A stretch of 64,000 nt of DNA from Armatimonas rosea (GCF_014202505.1 NZ_JACHGW010000002.1:1240001-1304000), one strand, 5' to 3'. Counted from the first letter of the stretch, positions 49,582-59,270 are shown. The notes: generated from the sequence alone by a model not told the origin. Made by a program: numbers and translations.

Positions 49582-50906
49582 TAGACCAGCTCGCCGATAT
49601 GCCGACCGCCGCGGGAGAGGGTGATGCGGACGCCTTCCGGGGACGTGATGGACTGGGTGTAGTCGATCCCGAGGCACTGGTAGATGGTGGCGGCGAGGTC
49701 TTCCGGCTTGACCGGGCGCTCGGCAGGCTCGAAGCCCTTGGTGTCCGACGATCCCACGACCACGCCACCCTTGACACCGCCGCCCGCCACGAGCACGGAG
49801 AAGCAGCGCGCGTGGTGGTCACGGCCACCATCGCGGTTGACGATCGGGGTGCGGCCAAACTCGCTCATGACAATGACCATGGTCGTCTTGAGGAGGCCCC
49901 GCTGCTGGAGATCGTCGATAAAGGCCGCGACCCCCTTGTCAAATGTCGGCAAGAGGTTGCGCGAGAGGTTGTTGAAGGCGTTGTTGTGCGTGTCCCAGCC
50001 CCCCGACGAGACCGTCACGAAGCGCACGCCGCCCTCCACCAAGCGTCGCGCGAGCAAGAGGCTCTGCCCGAGCTGGGTTCGGCCGTAGGCATCGCGCACC
50101 TTGGCGGGCTCTTTGCTCACGTCAAACGACGCGCGTGCCTCGGCGGAGCTGAGCAGGCCGTAGGCGCGGTTGTAGAACGAGTTGACTGCCTTGGCGCGGT
50201 CGGAGCCCTTCTCAAAGCGGGAGAAAGCGGAGTCCACGGCCTCGCGCAGGGTCTTGCGACGGTCCATGCGCTCCAGGGTCATCCCACTGGGCAGGTCCAG
50301 GTCGCGCACCTTGAAGCCGCCGTTGCTGGGATCGCCGCCCGGAGCGAACGGGTCGAGCGCTGCACCGAGGAAGCCAGCACCGCCGTACTGAATCTGTCCG
50401 GGAACCGCGATGTAGGGGGGGAGAGCGGACTTGGGCGGGAGGAACTTGGCCGCCACCGAGCCGAAGCTGGGAACCCCAAAGCCGGGCAGGGGCTGGAAGC
50501 CGGTGAGCATGTAGTGCGTGCCGCGCTCGTGGGCCGCCTCGCCCGTGGTCATGGAGCGGATCAGGGAGAACTTATCGGCCTGCTGTGCCAGGAGCGGCAG
50601 GTGCTCCGAGATCTGCATGCCATCGGCCTTGGTGTTGATCGGGTTGAACTGCCCGCGAATCTCCGCGGGGGCATCGGGCTTGAGGTCGAAGGTATCGAGG
50701 TGGCTCGCGCCGCCCCCCAGCCAGATCACGACTGCGGACTGTGCGGTCGCGCCTTGCAGGCCCGCTGCCTGTGCCTCTTCTGCCTCAAAGAGGTCGGTCA
50801 TGCTTAGCCCGAGAAGTGCCCCTGCCTTGAGGCCCGTGCTTAAAAAGTTTCGTCGAGAGAGTGCATTGTACTCCGTACAAGCGTTTGGGTCGGTTTCTTC
50901 CGTCAT
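49581..50906 (-). CDS. Tat-exported DUF1501 (sulfatase-like) protein
   Basis: A 441-residue protein with a twin-arginine leader (SRRNFLSTGLKAGALLGLS) and the DUF1501 core of the alkaline-phosphatase/sulfatase superfamily (VVIWLGGGASHLDTFD, LPGFGVPSFGS, MSEFGRTPIVNRDGGRDHH). These occur in many copies in planctomycetes and Armatimonadota. It heads the six-gene operon through to the VIT1 gene. TACAAT lies about 37 bases upstream on the minus strand. Confidence 0.9.
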   Translation of the reverse strand: MTEETDPNACTEYNALSRRNFLSTGLKAGALLGLSMTDLFEAEEAQAAGLQGATAQSAVVIWLGGGASHLDTFDLKPDAPAEIRGQFNPINTKADGMQISEHLPLLAQQADKFSLIRSMTTGEAAHERGTHYMLTGFQPLPGFGVPSFGSVAAKFLPPKSALPPYIAVPGQIQYGGAGFLGAALDPFAPGGDPSNGGFKVRDLDLPSGMTLERMDRRKTLREAVDSAFSRFEKGSDRAKAVNSFYNRAYGLLSSAEARASFDVSKEPAKVRDAYGRTQLGQSLLLARRLVEGGVRFVTVSSGGWDTHNNAFNNLSRNLLPTFDKGVAAFIDDLQQRGLLKTTMVIVMSEFGRTPIVNRDGGRDHHARCFSVLVAGGGVKGGVVVGSSDTKGFEPAERPVKPEDLAATIYQCLGIDYTQSITSPEGVRITLSRGGRHIGELV

Positions 50907-50942
50907 GGCGTCCTAAATTCCTCTACTCTGGTTCGATTGGTC

Positions 50943-50948
50943 ATTGTA
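50943..50948 (-). promoter_or_regulatory. -10 box TACAAT for the DUF1501 operon
   Basis: On the minus strand, leaving a leader of about 30 bases. It is divergent from the cysM promoter 15 bases away. Confidence 0.5.
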
Positions 50949-50963
50949 ACATTAATCGGTAGG

Positions 50964-50969
50964 TACAAT
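50964..50969 (+). promoter_or_regulatory. Leaderless -10 box TACAAT for cysM
   Basis: TACAAT, exactly six bases, ATG at 50976. Confidence 0.65.
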
Positions 50970-50975
50970 CAAGGT

Positions 50976-51914
50976 ATGAAGCTTTCCACTCTCACCGACC
51001 GCATTGGCGCAACGCCTCTGGTCCTACTGCCCTCACCGAGCCCCGCTGTCCCCATTCTAGGGAAGATGGAGGGAAACAACCCTGGTGGGAGTGTCAAAGA
51101 CCGGCCCGCCTGGTCGATGATCCGGCGCGCGGAGGAGCGGAGGGAGCTAAAACCCGGTATCACGCTGATCGAGCCGACCAGCGGCAACACGGGGATCGCG
51201 CTGGCGATGATCGCAGCGGCGCGAGGCTACAAGCTAGAGCTGGTCATGCCCGCCAACAGCACCGCGGAGCGTGTCCAGACCATGCGGGCCTTTGGGGCCA
51301 AGGTGGTTCTCACCCCCGCGGCGGGGGGGATGGAGGCGACCATTGACTTTGCGCACGCCCGGCTCGCGGCCAACCCGGGAACCTACCTCATGCTCAACCA
51401 GTTCGCCAACCCCGATAACTGGCGCGCCCACTACGAGACCACCGGCCCGGAGATCTGGCACGACACGGAGCACCAGATCACCCACTTTGTCTCGGCGATG
51501 GGGACCACGGGCACCATCATGGGAGTCTCGCGCTACCTCAAGGAGCAGAACCCCGAGGTTCAGATTGTCGGCTGCCAGCCCACTCCCGGCTCGCGGATTC
51601 CAGGGATTCGGCGCTGGGCTCCCGAGTACCTGCCCAAGATCTTTGAGCGGGAGCGGGTGGACCGGGTGATCGATATCGAGCAGGGTGTGGCGGAGTCCAC
51701 GGCACGCACGCTCGCCGCGACCACGGGAACCTTCACGGGAGTTTCGGCGGCGGGGGCGCTCTGGGCGGCGCAGCAAGTGGCCGGCGAGCTGGCAAGCGAG
51801 GGAAAGAGCGGCCTGATCGTCACCATTCTCTGTGACCGCGGCGACCGGTATCTCTCGTCGGACCTGTTTGCCGATGGCCACCCCGAGCTGGGAGAGCTGG
51901 AGATTGTTGCATGA
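50976..51914 (+). CDS. cysM: Cysteine synthase (CysM/CysK family)
   Basis: A 312-residue PLP enzyme making cysteine from O-acetylserine (or O-phosphoserine) and sulfide or thiosulfate. PLP Lys is K41 in GGSVKDRPAW, the substrate loop is TSGNTGIALAM, and the phosphate-binding loop is GTTGTIMGVSR. The PNSxAERV-like loop favours the CysM type. The stop overlaps the OsmC start by four bases. Confidence 0.92.
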   Translation: MKLSTLTDRIGATPLVLLPSPSPAVPILGKMEGNNPGGSVKDRPAWSMIRRAEERRELKPGITLIEPTSGNTGIALAMIAAARGYKLELVMPANSTAERVQTMRAFGAKVVLTPAAGGMEATIDFAHARLAANPGTYLMLNQFANPDNWRAHYETTGPEIWHDTEHQITHFVSAMGTTGTIMGVSRYLKEQNPEVQIVGCQPTPGSRIPGIRRWAPEYLPKIFERERVDRVIDIEQGVAESTARTLAATTGTFTGVSAAGALWAAQQVAGELASEGKSGLIVTILCDRGDRYLSSDLFADGHPELGELEIVA

Positions 51915-52396
51915 GTACCGTCAAGATCACGATCGAGCGGGTGGGGCCGTGCGCCTACGACGCCAAAGATGCGCTGGGCAATACGATGCGCCTCGCGGGC
52001 TCGGCGGAGCTGGAGCAGCAGATCCGCGAGCGCCTCCCCGATCCGACAGTCTTCCCGGAGACGCTTCCCGCGCGGGAGAACACCGGCCCCGGGTTTCGCC
52101 CGATGGCGCTGCTGCTGATCTCTCTGGCGGGCTGTAGCGCGCTGGATTTAGGGCTGATCCTGGCCCGGCAGCGCCAGGATGTCCGGGGGCTCTGGATCGA
52201 GGCGGAGGGGGAGCGCCCCGAGACAACTCCCGCACCCTACACCCAGATTACGCTGAAGTTTATCGCCGCAGGGCCGGTCGATCCCGCCGCACTGGAGCGG
52301 GCCGCTGAGCTCGCGGTGCGCCGCTACTGCTCGGTTGCGGATACGCTCAGGCCGGAGATCACAGTGTTGACCGAGGTTCAGCCTCCCGCACCGTAG
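51911..52396 (+). CDS. OsmC-family peroxide-reductase-like protein
   Basis: A 161-residue OsmC/Ohr family protein. The two redox cysteines are in SLAGCSALDL (about residue 77) and RYCSVAD (about 142). OsmC proteins reduce organic peroxides through a Cys-pair. It is translationally coupled to cysM, so sulfur supply and thiol defence are linked. Its end overlaps the convergent GGDEF gene by 19 bases. Confidence 0.86.
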   Translation: MSTVKITIERVGPCAYDAKDALGNTMRLAGSAELEQQIRERLPDPTVFPETLPARENTGPGFRPMALLLISLAGCSALDLGLILARQRQDVRGLWIEAEGERPETTPAPYTQITLKFIAAGPVDPAALERAAELAVRRYCSVADTLRPEITVLTEVQPPAP

Positions 52397-54060
52397 TGCG
52401 CGACCGCCACGCTGTTGCGGTGTACCTTGGCCTGGTAGAGAGCGGAGTCGGTGAGGGCGATGAGCCCGCTCAGGCCCTCGGTAGTGTCGCCCGAGGGAGA
52501 GGAGGTGCCGCTCCACGTGGCGATTCCCAGGCTGGCGGTGATCGCTCGCTTGGGCCAGACCCGGCTCTCGATCTGGCTACGGACACGCTCTGCCCAGCGC
52601 TGGGCAGAGGCAGAGTCGGTGTGGGGGAGGACGATCATAAACTCTTCCCCTCCATAGCGAATCACGGTATCGTCCGTGCGAATCGTGGAACGTAGGAGGG
52701 TGCCTAGCTGTCGGAGAACCTGGTCGCCACAGACATGACCAAAGGTATCGTTGTAGGACTTGAAGTGATCCACATCCAGTAAGACGACAGAGAGAGCCTT
52801 GCCTTCCTTTTGCGCTCTCTCCCAGGCATCTGGCAGGCACTCTTCAAGCACGTAGCGGTTGAATACCCCGGTGAGGGCATCGACTGTAGCCTGCACCTCC
52901 AGCCGCGAGTTGGTGTGGTGAAGCGCCTCTTCCTGGGCGCGGTGTGTGGAGATATCGGTGCCAGTGACAACAAAGCGTTGGACTTCTTTTTCCCCGCCGA
53001 AAATGGGGACGGTTCGCATGAGGTGCCAGCGAAGTGCTCCGTCTTTACGACGAATCCTTAGCTCGCACTCGTAGGGCTCGGTACACTCGGCGAGGGAGTC
53101 AACAGCACACTCATAGATCGGAATATCGTCGGGGTGTACCAGCTGCCGCCAGTGAATCTCTGCGGTGGGAGTGGCGGGGTCGAGCCCGGTGAAGCTGAAA
53201 AAATGGCCGTTGTAGTAGTGTGCAAAACCATCGGCATCGACCAGGATCGCCAGGTGCGGCATGACATCGAGCACCTCCGTGAGGACCCGCTCGCGACGGA
53301 GCTGCTCTTGCTCGGTAGCCTTCCAGGCCGTGATGTCTTGTGAGGTGCCCACCAGATTGATAATGGCTCCTGTCTTATCCCGAACCGCTCGCCCGAGGCA
53401 GTGCACCCAGCGTTGCCTGCCATCGTCAAGGACCACGCGTAGGGAGAGATCATAGGGGATGCCCTCGACCATGGCACGCTGCACTGCCGCAGCCAAGAGC
53501 GGCTGGTCGTCGGGGTGGTGGCGGGCTAGATGCGCTGCGTAGTCCGGAGGTCCCGCGGCAGGGTCGAAGCCAAAGAGCCGAAAGGTCTGGTCAGACCAGG
53601 TGATCTTGCCGGTGGCGAGCTCAAACTCCCAGGAGCCGATCTGCGCGACACACTGGGCCTCAGCGAGGCGACGGTTCGCTTCCTGCGCCTCGTGTGCGAG
53701 CCGCCGCTGCTCGGTAATATCGTAGGCCTCACCGACCACACCCCGTACCGCGCCCGAGTCATCACGCAGGACATTGAGTGTCAGATCAATAAAGACATGT
53801 TTCCCATCACCACGGCGGACCTCTAGCTCTTGGTGGCGTGACTGCTTCTTGCTGACCACCTGCCGAAAGAGCCGTTTGATCGGCGTGCGCTCTTGCGGAA
53901 GCCAGATCGGGAGCTCCCAGAGAAGCGTGCCAATTGCTTGCGCAGGCGTGAGGCCACAGAATGCCAGCGCGGCGGTGTTGGCATCTAGAATATAGCCCTC
54001 CGGGGAGAGAAGACCGACAAGGTGGGACATCCCATCGACCATCGCACGGGCAGGGAGCAT
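52378..54060 (-). CDS. Diguanylate cyclase with three PAS domains
   Basis: The ATG at 54060 gives 560 residues. Three PAS units (about 10-125, 130-255, 260-385) with PAC motifs are followed by a GGDEF domain. The active motif is RYGGEEFMIVL and a product-inhibition I-site RTDD lies five residues before it, so it should make c-di-GMP under feedback control. The PAS inputs are unknown. A GTG at 54084 is an alternative start. It is divergent from the carboxyltransferase gene. Confidence 0.9.
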   Translation of the reverse strand: MLPARAMVDGMSHLVGLLSPEGYILDANTAALAFCGLTPAQAIGTLLWELPIWLPQERTPIKRLFRQVVSKKQSRHQELEVRRGDGKHVFIDLTLNVLRDDSGAVRGVVGEAYDITEQRRLAHEAQEANRRLAEAQCVAQIGSWEFELATGKITWSDQTFRLFGFDPAAGPPDYAAHLARHHPDDQPLLAAAVQRAMVEGIPYDLSLRVVLDDGRQRWVHCLGRAVRDKTGAIINLVGTSQDITAWKATEQEQLRRERVLTEVLDVMPHLAILVDADGFAHYYNGHFFSFTGLDPATPTAEIHWRQLVHPDDIPIYECAVDSLAECTEPYECELRIRRKDGALRWHLMRTVPIFGGEKEVQRFVVTGTDISTHRAQEEALHHTNSRLEVQATVDALTGVFNRYVLEECLPDAWERAQKEGKALSVVLLDVDHFKSYNDTFGHVCGDQVLRQLGTLLRSTIRTDDTVIRYGGEEFMIVLPHTDSASAQRWAERVRSQIESRVWPKRAITASLGIATWSGTSSPSGDTTEGLSGLIALTDSALYQAKVHRNSVAVAHYGAGG

Positions 54061-54138
54061 AGGATTGTGCGGGGGTAGAGACACTCTAAGAGAGTTATGC
54101 CCGGTTTCCCCGTAAAAATCACTAATTTCTTTCTCGGG

Positions 54139-54144
54139 TACAAT
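54139..54144 (+). promoter_or_regulatory. Leaderless -10 box TACAAT
   Basis: TACAAT, exactly six bases (cgtgcc), ATG at 54151. Confidence 0.65.
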
Positions 54145-54150
54145 CGTGCC

Positions 54151-55719
54151 ATGGAGCTGCTCGACACCGCTGTTGACACCGCCGCGCCGACCTTTCGGCA
54201 GAACGCGGCACACTACGAAACCCTGATCGCGACCCTGCGCCAGAAGCAGGCGGCTGTCTGTGAGGGCGGCGGCCCGGAGACGGTCGCCAAGCACCGGAGC
54301 CGAGGCAAGAAGCTGGCGCGGGAGCGCATCACAGCCCTCCTCGATCCGGGTGCCCCGTTTCTGGAGCTCTCCACCCTCGCCGCCGATGGGCTCTACGGTG
54401 ACCAGGCACCCGGCGCGGGGATTGTCACGGGGATTGGGACCATCCAGGGCCGCCCCTGCGCGATTGTCGCCAACGATGCGACTGTCAAGGGAGGAACCTA
54501 CTTCCCGCTGACCGTCAAGAAACACCTGCGCCTCCAGGAGCTCGCGCTGGAGAACCGGCTTCCTTGCCTCTACTTGGTGGACTCCGGTGGTGCCTTTCTC
54601 CCGCTCCAGGCCGAGGTCTTCCCCGACAAAGAGCACTTTGGACGCATCTTCTACAACCAGGCCCAGATGAGCGCGGCGGGGATTCCCCAGCTCGCGGCGG
54701 TGCTGGGAAGCTGCACCGCGGGGGGAGCCTATGTCCCGGCCATGAGCGACCAGACCGTGATTGTCAAGGGCAATGGGACGATCTTTCTGGGCGGTCCGCC
54801 GCTGGTCAAGGCCGCCACTGGCGAGGAAGTCACCGCGGAGGCGCTGGGGGGCGGCGAGGTCCACACCCGGCTCTCCGGGGTCGCGGATTACTTAGCGGAG
54901 ACCGAGGACGAGGCCCTGGCGCTGCTACGTGAGGCCGTGGCGCACCTGCCCTACACACCGGTCGCGCCGCCCTATGCCCCCGAGGAGCCGCTCTATCCCG
55001 CCGACGAGCTCTACGGCATCTTGCCCGCCGACCTGCGCCAGCCCTTTGAGATCCGCGAGGTGATCGCACGCCTCGTGGATGGCTCGCGCTTCCATGAGTT
55101 CAAGCCTAGCTACGGCCAGACACTGGTCTGCGGCTTTGCGCGCCTGGAGGGCTGGCCGGTGGGGATTGTCGCCAATAATGGGATTCTTTTCTCGGAGTCC
55201 GCGCTCAAGGGGGCCCACTTTATCGAGCTCTGCTGCCAGCGGGGGATTCCGCTGCTCTTTCTGCAGAACATCACGGGCTTCATGGTGGGGAGCCGCTACG
55301 AACACGAGGGGATCGCCAAGCACGGGGCAAAGCTGGTGATGGCCGTGAGCTGTGCCCGTGTCCCCAAGTTCACCGTGATTGTCGGGGGGAGCTTTGGGGC
55401 GGGCAACTACGGCATGTGTGGCCGTGCCTTCGGGCCGCGCCAGCTCTGGATGTGGCCGGGTGCCCGTATCTCGGTGATGGGCGGCCCCCAGGCCGCCGCG
55501 GTGCTCAAGACCGTCAAGGGCGAGGCGATGACCGCCGATGAAGAAGCGGCGACTATTACTACCTACGAGCGCGAGGGCAACCCCTACTACGCCACGGCGC
55601 GCCTGTGGGACGATGGCATCCTCGACCCCTGTGACACCCGACGCGCCCTCGGCCTCGGGCTGGCCGCCGCCTGCGCTCACCCTGCCGAACCCACGACCTT
55701 TGGAGTGTTTAGGATGTGA
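54151..55719 (+). CDS. Acyl-CoA carboxylase carboxyltransferase (methylcrotonyl type)
   Basis: A 522-residue beta subunit with N- and C-terminal crotonase-like halves. Motifs include [42 protein letters not shown] and [19 protein letters not shown], strongly like 3-methylcrotonyl-CoA carboxylase beta. It transfers CO2 from biotin to the acyl-CoA in leucine breakdown. No biotin carboxylase or BCCP gene is nearby. Its end overlaps the MFS gene by 11 bases. Confidence 0.92.
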   Translation: MELLDTAVDTAAPTFRQNAAHYETLIATLRQKQAAVCEGGGPETVAKHRSRGKKLARERITALLDPGAPFLELSTLAADGLYGDQAPGAGIVTGIGTIQGRPCAIVANDATVKGGTYFPLTVKKHLRLQELALENRLPCLYLVDSGGAFLPLQAEVFPDKEHFGRIFYNQAQMSAAGIPQLAAVLGSCTAGGAYVPAMSDQTVIVKGNGTIFLGGPPLVKAATGEEVTAEALGGGEVHTRLSGVADYLAETEDEALALLREAVAHLPYTPVAPPYAPEEPLYPADELYGILPADLRQPFEIREVIARLVDGSRFHEFKPSYGQTLVCGFARLEGWPVGIVANNGILFSESALKGAHFIELCCQRGIPLLFLQNITGFMVGSRYEHEGIAKHGAKLVMAVSCARVPKFTVIVGGSFGAGNYGMCGRAFGPRQLWMWPGARISVMGGPQAAAVLKTVKGEAMTADEEAATITTYEREGNPYYATARLWDDGILDPCDTRRALGLGLAAACAHPAEPTTFGVFRM

Positions 55720-56968
55720 GCTTGCGGGGCTTGACCACAACGAGCGAGAGAATAAAACCAAGTGTGAGAATTCCCGCCGCGAGATAGAAGATAAAGTGAT
55801 GGCCCGACCCCACGGTGTAGAGGGGTGAGGAGAGGATAGAGCCGAGCATCGCGCCGATCCCCTGCACCATGCGGACGGCTCCGATCATCCCCCCCCGCTC
55901 CTTTTCCGGGGCCATCTCCGCGACATAGGCCATGTAGGAGGGGAACGCGAGCACAAAGCCCACTCCCATCAGCGTCCCAAAGACAATGATCAGGTTCTGG
56001 TGTGCGCCAAAGAGCAGCCCCCAGAGGGCGACCGCACAGAGCGCGGTGCCGAGCTGGATCGCCTGGGTCTTGCCCCACCTATCCGCGAGCCTTCCCAGCG
56101 GTGCCGCCACAAGGCCGATCAAGACCGCCGGAGCAAGCAGCAGGTTCCCAAAGCTCTCCTCCGAGATCGAAAAGCGCTCCATGAAGTAGGGCTTGGCATA
56201 GGGCGCGATAAGGCCAATCGCCACAAAGATCAGGCAGATCAGGCCTAAGAGCCAAGGGATCTTCCGCAGAGCGTCGAGGAGCGCACTCTTGGACACCGGC
56301 GCGTGCTCCCCATCCGTAGGGGCAGCATGCGCCTCGCTCCGGCGTGGGGCGATAAAGTAGGAGAGCACCGATGTTGCGGCAAAGCACCCCGCGGCAAAGA
56401 CAAACGACGGCACGTAGCGCCCCGGCTCCGATGCCGCAAAGCTCTTCCCAAAGGTCTCGTTGAGCCATCCCCCCACCTTGGGACCAATCGCGATCGTGGC
56501 CATGTAGGCCATGGTGATGAGGGTGTTGGCCTGTGCCTGTCGCTCGGGCGCGACCCGATCCGCCGCCGACGCATAGACATTGGGCCAGAGCATCGCCGCT
56601 CCCAGGCCGTCGAGGGCACGAAGCAGCAGGACGAGGGCGGTCACGCCTAGGATCGAGAGAGCACCCACCGGGGTATGGATCTGCGAGGTCGCCAGGCAGG
56701 TCAGGATGGAGAGACAGGTTCCCAAGACCATGAGCCGCCGCCGTCCCAGGCGGTCGGCGAGCGCTCCCATGGGCGAGTTGGCGAGCGCCTCAACGAGGTA
56801 GTAGGCCGCCAGCGCGATTCCTGGTAGGTTGGGGAGGTGTAGCCCGAACTTCAAGAACACAGGGAGCGAGGAGATATTGACGATCACGAACCCTAGCTCG
56901 GCCAGGGCTGAGACGGCACACAGAGCGAGGAGAAAGAGCCATTCGGGCGGCGGCGGCTTGCGGGTCAT
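55709..56968 (-). CDS. MFS transporter
   Basis: A 419-residue protein of about 12 membrane segments. The loop 2-3 motif [15 protein letters not shown] is present, and a repeat of it ([14 protein letters not shown]) follows the central loop near residue 255. This is drug/metabolite:H+ antiporter-like; substrate unknown. The ATG at 56968 lies seven bases after TACAAT, so leaderless or nearly so. Confidence 0.87.
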   Translation of the reverse strand: MTRKPPPPEWLFLLALCAVSALAELGFVIVNISSLPVFLKFGLHLPNLPGIALAAYYLVEALANSPMGALADRLGRRRLMVLGTCLSILTCLATSQIHTPVGALSILGVTALVLLLRALDGLGAAMLWPNVYASAADRVAPERQAQANTLITMAYMATIAIGPKVGGWLNETFGKSFAASEPGRYVPSFVFAAGCFAATSVLSYFIAPRRSEAHAAPTDGEHAPVSKSALLDALRKIPWLLGLICLIFVAIGLIAPYAKPYFMERFSISEESFGNLLLAPAVLIGLVAAPLGRLADRWGKTQAIQLGTALCAVALWGLLFGAHQNLIIVFGTLMGVGFVLAFPSYMAYVAEMAPEKERGGMIGAVRMVQGIGAMLGSILSSPLYTVGSGHHFIFYLAAGILTLGFILSLVVVKPRKLTS

Positions 56969-56975
56969 TGCCTCA

Positions 56976-56981
56976 ATTGTA
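56976..56981 (-). promoter_or_regulatory. -10 box TACAAT for the MFS gene
   Basis: On the minus strand, seven bases before the ATG at 56968. Confidence 0.55.
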
Positions 56982-57020
56982 CCGTGTGGGGCGGGGAGGG
57001 CTATAGGAAAATAGTCCTTG

Positions 57021-57059
57021 CCCTAAATGCAGACAGTCCTAATGATTTTAGGGTATGAT
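57021..57059 (+). promoter_or_regulatory. Candidate operator and promoter of hppD
   Basis: CCCTAAA (57021-57027) and TTTAGGG (57047-57053) form an inverted repeat, with a third CCTAA half-site at 57038-57042. They abut TATGAT (57054-57059), a likely -10. A leader of about 15 bases with AGAGG precedes the ATG. Confidence 0.45.
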
Positions 57060-57080
57060 GGAGACAATAGAGGTTCAAAG

Positions 57081-58181
57081 ATGATTCAGGACATTCCCCT
57101 GCGGCGCATCCACCACGTGCGCTTTTTTGTCGGCAACGCGCGCCAGTCCGCGTATTTTTATCGCAATGCCTTTGGGTTTGAGATCGCGGCCTATAAAGGG
57201 CTGGAGACCGGCTCCCAGACCGAGGCGGGCTATGTGATGCGCCAGGGCAATATCACCCTGGTGCTGGAGTCGCCGCTACGTGCCGGGCACCCGGAGGCCG
57301 GCCGGCTCCAGCTCCACGGCGACGGGGTCCGCGATGTGGCGCTGGAGGTGGACGATGTGGCGCTCTCCTACCAGCTGGCGGTCGAGCGCGGCGCGGTGGG
57401 AGTCACACCGCCCACCACAATCACCGATGACCATGGCAGTGTGACCTTTGCCAGCATCAAGGCCTATGGCGACACGACCCATAGCTTTGTCAACCACGAC
57501 CACTACACCGGAGTCTTCGCGCCCGGCTACGCTCCCCTCGATCCCGACCGCTACCGCAAGCCCGCAGTCGGCTGTGGGCTGGAGGCGATCGACCATATTG
57601 TCGGCAATGTGGAAGAGGGCAAGATGGACGAGTGGGTGGGCTTCTACGAGCGCATCCTGGGCTTCTCACAGCTGGTGCACTTCGATGAGAAAGATATCTC
57701 CACGGAGTACACGGCGCTGATGAGCAAGGTGGTTCAGGGCGGCAACGGGCGCATCAAGTTCCCGCTCAACGAGCCCGCCGAGGGGCGTAAGAAGAGCCAG
57801 ATCGAGGAGTACCTGGAGTTCTACGGCGGCCCTGGCGTGCAGCATATCGCCATGGGCACCAAGAACATCCTCCAGACCGTCCGCCAGCTCCGCGCCAACG
57901 ACGTAAACTTCCTCCGCGTCCCCCAGACCTACTACGATGCCCTCCCCGACCGTGTGGGGGAGATCGACGAGGACTTTAAAGAGATCGCCGAGCTGGGAAT
58001 CTTAGTGGACCGCGACGACGAAGGCTATCTGCTTCAGATCTTCACCGCGCCGGTCGAGGACCGCCCAACCGTCTTCTTTGAGATCATCGAGCGCCACGGC
58101 TCTCGCAGCTTCGGGAAGGGGAACTTCAAAGCCCTCTTCGAGGCTATCGAGCGCGAGCAAGAGCGCCGCGGGACGCTGTAA
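57081..58181 (+). CDS. hppD: 4-hydroxyphenylpyruvate dioxygenase
   Basis: A 366-residue two-VOC-domain dioxygenase that converts 4-hydroxyphenylpyruvate to homogentisate in tyrosine degradation. Fe ligands are His in EAIDHIVGN, His in VQHIAMGT and Glu in FFEIIERHG; the C-terminal gating helix (GNFKALFEAIE) is present. The ATG at 57081 with AGAGG upstream is chosen over one at 57027, whose extra residues read through the operator. No other tyrosine genes are adjacent. Confidence 0.93.
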   Translation: MIQDIPLRRIHHVRFFVGNARQSAYFYRNAFGFEIAAYKGLETGSQTEAGYVMRQGNITLVLESPLRAGHPEAGRLQLHGDGVRDVALEVDDVALSYQLAVERGAVGVTPPTTITDDHGSVTFASIKAYGDTTHSFVNHDHYTGVFAPGYAPLDPDRYRKPAVGCGLEAIDHIVGNVEEGKMDEWVGFYERILGFSQLVHFDEKDISTEYTALMSKVVQGGNGRIKFPLNEPAEGRKKSQIEEYLEFYGGPGVQHIAMGTKNILQTVRQLRANDVNFLRVPQTYYDALPDRVGEIDEDFKEIAELGILVDRDDEGYLLQIFTAPVEDRPTVFFEIIERHGSRSFGKGNFKALFEAIEREQERRGTL

Positions 58182-58539
58182 ACCGCCAAAAATAATAGGC
58201 TCCCATACCGCCGACGAGATACCATGTCATGTCCCACGGGTCCCCGATAAAGCGCGGGGAGAGCAGGGGGAGCCACAGCTCGAAGATCACGGTCCAGCCC
58301 GCCGTGGGCACGAGCACTTCCCCCAAGAGCGGCGGCGCATCGGTCTTGCGGAGCCCCGCTTTTCGGGAGAGCCACAGCAAGATCGGGAGCCAGAACGGCA
58401 CGCAGATCAGGTCGTTGAAGTGCTCGTGCAAGAAGCCGCCGCTCGTCAGCGGCTTTCCCACAAACCGATTGAGAAAATACAGCACCAGACAGACCAGAAA
58501 CAGCGGATCGCGCAGGTAGCCAAACGAGCGAGCTTGCAT
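58144..58539 (-). CDS. Unknown membrane protein, three to four segments
   Basis: A 131-residue protein with segments near 11-25, 48-62, 80-95 and 104-118 (PLFLVCLVLYFLNRF; DMTWYLVGGMGAYYFW). Not recognised. It starts two bases after the upstream gene's stop and its last 38 bases overlap the end of hppD on the other strand. Confidence 0.62.
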   Translation of the reverse strand: MQARSFGYLRDPLFLVCLVLYFLNRFVGKPLTSGGFLHEHFNDLICVPFWLPILLWLSRKAGLRKTDAPPLLGEVLVPTAGWTVIFELWLPLLSPRFIGDPWDMTWYLVGGMGAYYFWRFTASRGALARAR

Positions 58540-58541
58540 TG

Positions 58542-59171
58542 TCAGTGCCCCGTGGGAACGTCAAGTGCGGCCATTGCGACTGCGCCAAAGATAGTCACCG
58601 CAAAGAGCCCAAGGAGACCGCCGTAGTTCAGTACATGCCAGGTTTTAGTGCGCTTTGGAGCGTTTTCTTCTTCCTTGGAAAAGTAGGGGGTAAGAAACCA
58701 GAGCAGTCCGTTCAGGACGCACAGACCAAAGCATTTCTGGAGATAGTCATCTGTCCACGGGTTTTGAAACCCTTGAAGTATTTGTCTGATTGTGGGTTTG
58801 GGGAGGCGCTTTGTCTCTGAGGTAAAGTCCGCATCAACTCCCTCGCCGCCGAGCTTGCCATCTCGTCCCAGCGTGCGAAGAATTGCTTGCGAGCCGTGGC
58901 GCTCATAGACCAACGGTCGCTTCCAAGCATCCAGGTTTTCGTCTTTCGCTAGTGGCAAATCGGCAAGGGTATCCGGGAGCTTTCCGTGATCTTTCTGGTA
59001 TTGCTCAATACGTCGCATCACCCTTACCATGGACACCTGCGTACTTCCGTTGTGGAAGGTATGTCCTGATAGGATCTTTGGAAGGCTTTGTAGCACCACA
59101 AGTGCGGTGACCAAAAACGCCACCAGACCCATCACAAACGCCATCAGGAAACGCTTTGTCTTGCTTCGCAT
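58542..59171 (-). CDS. Membrane protein with GspG-like extracytoplasmic part
   Basis: A 209-residue protein. One N-terminal segment (FLMAFVMGLVAFLVTALVVL) is followed by a domain (about 45-105; MRRIEQYQKDHGKLPDTLADLP, LRTLGRDGKLGG). That domain is like the C-terminal part of type II pseudopilin GspG, including its Ca-loop-like end. Two C-terminal membrane segments follow. The classical prepilin cleavage motif is absent. Unknown role; coupled to the next gene. Confidence 0.62.
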   Translation of the reverse strand: MRSKTKRFLMAFVMGLVAFLVTALVVLQSLPKILSGHTFHNGSTQVSMVRVMRRIEQYQKDHGKLPDTLADLPLAKDENLDAWKRPLVYERHGSQAILRTLGRDGKLGGEGVDADFTSETKRLPKPTIRQILQGFQNPWTDDYLQKCFGLCVLNGLLWFLTPYFSKEEENAPKRTKTWHVLNYGGLLGLFAVTIFGAVAMAALDVPTGH

Positions 59172-59270
59172 ATCCCAATAACGCTTCCCGCCCCACCCCG
59201 GTTACGGAACCCCCAAGGAGGCCCATTCATGGGTCTTGCCGCACCCGCGGGCCGCTTTAGCCGCCCGTCT
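59172..59270. other. 99-base gap before recN
   Basis: No gene. A small stem GCCCAT-tc-ATGGGT (59212-59225) and a GC-rich imperfect hairpin (about 59252-59268) could end recN transcription, but no T run follows either. Confidence 0.35.

Noticed and set aside
49446-50807. A 453-codon plus-strand frame
   Set aside because: It is the mirror of the DUF1501 and MOSC genes, which have Tat and family motifs on the minus strand; high GC leaves long frames open on the opposite strand.
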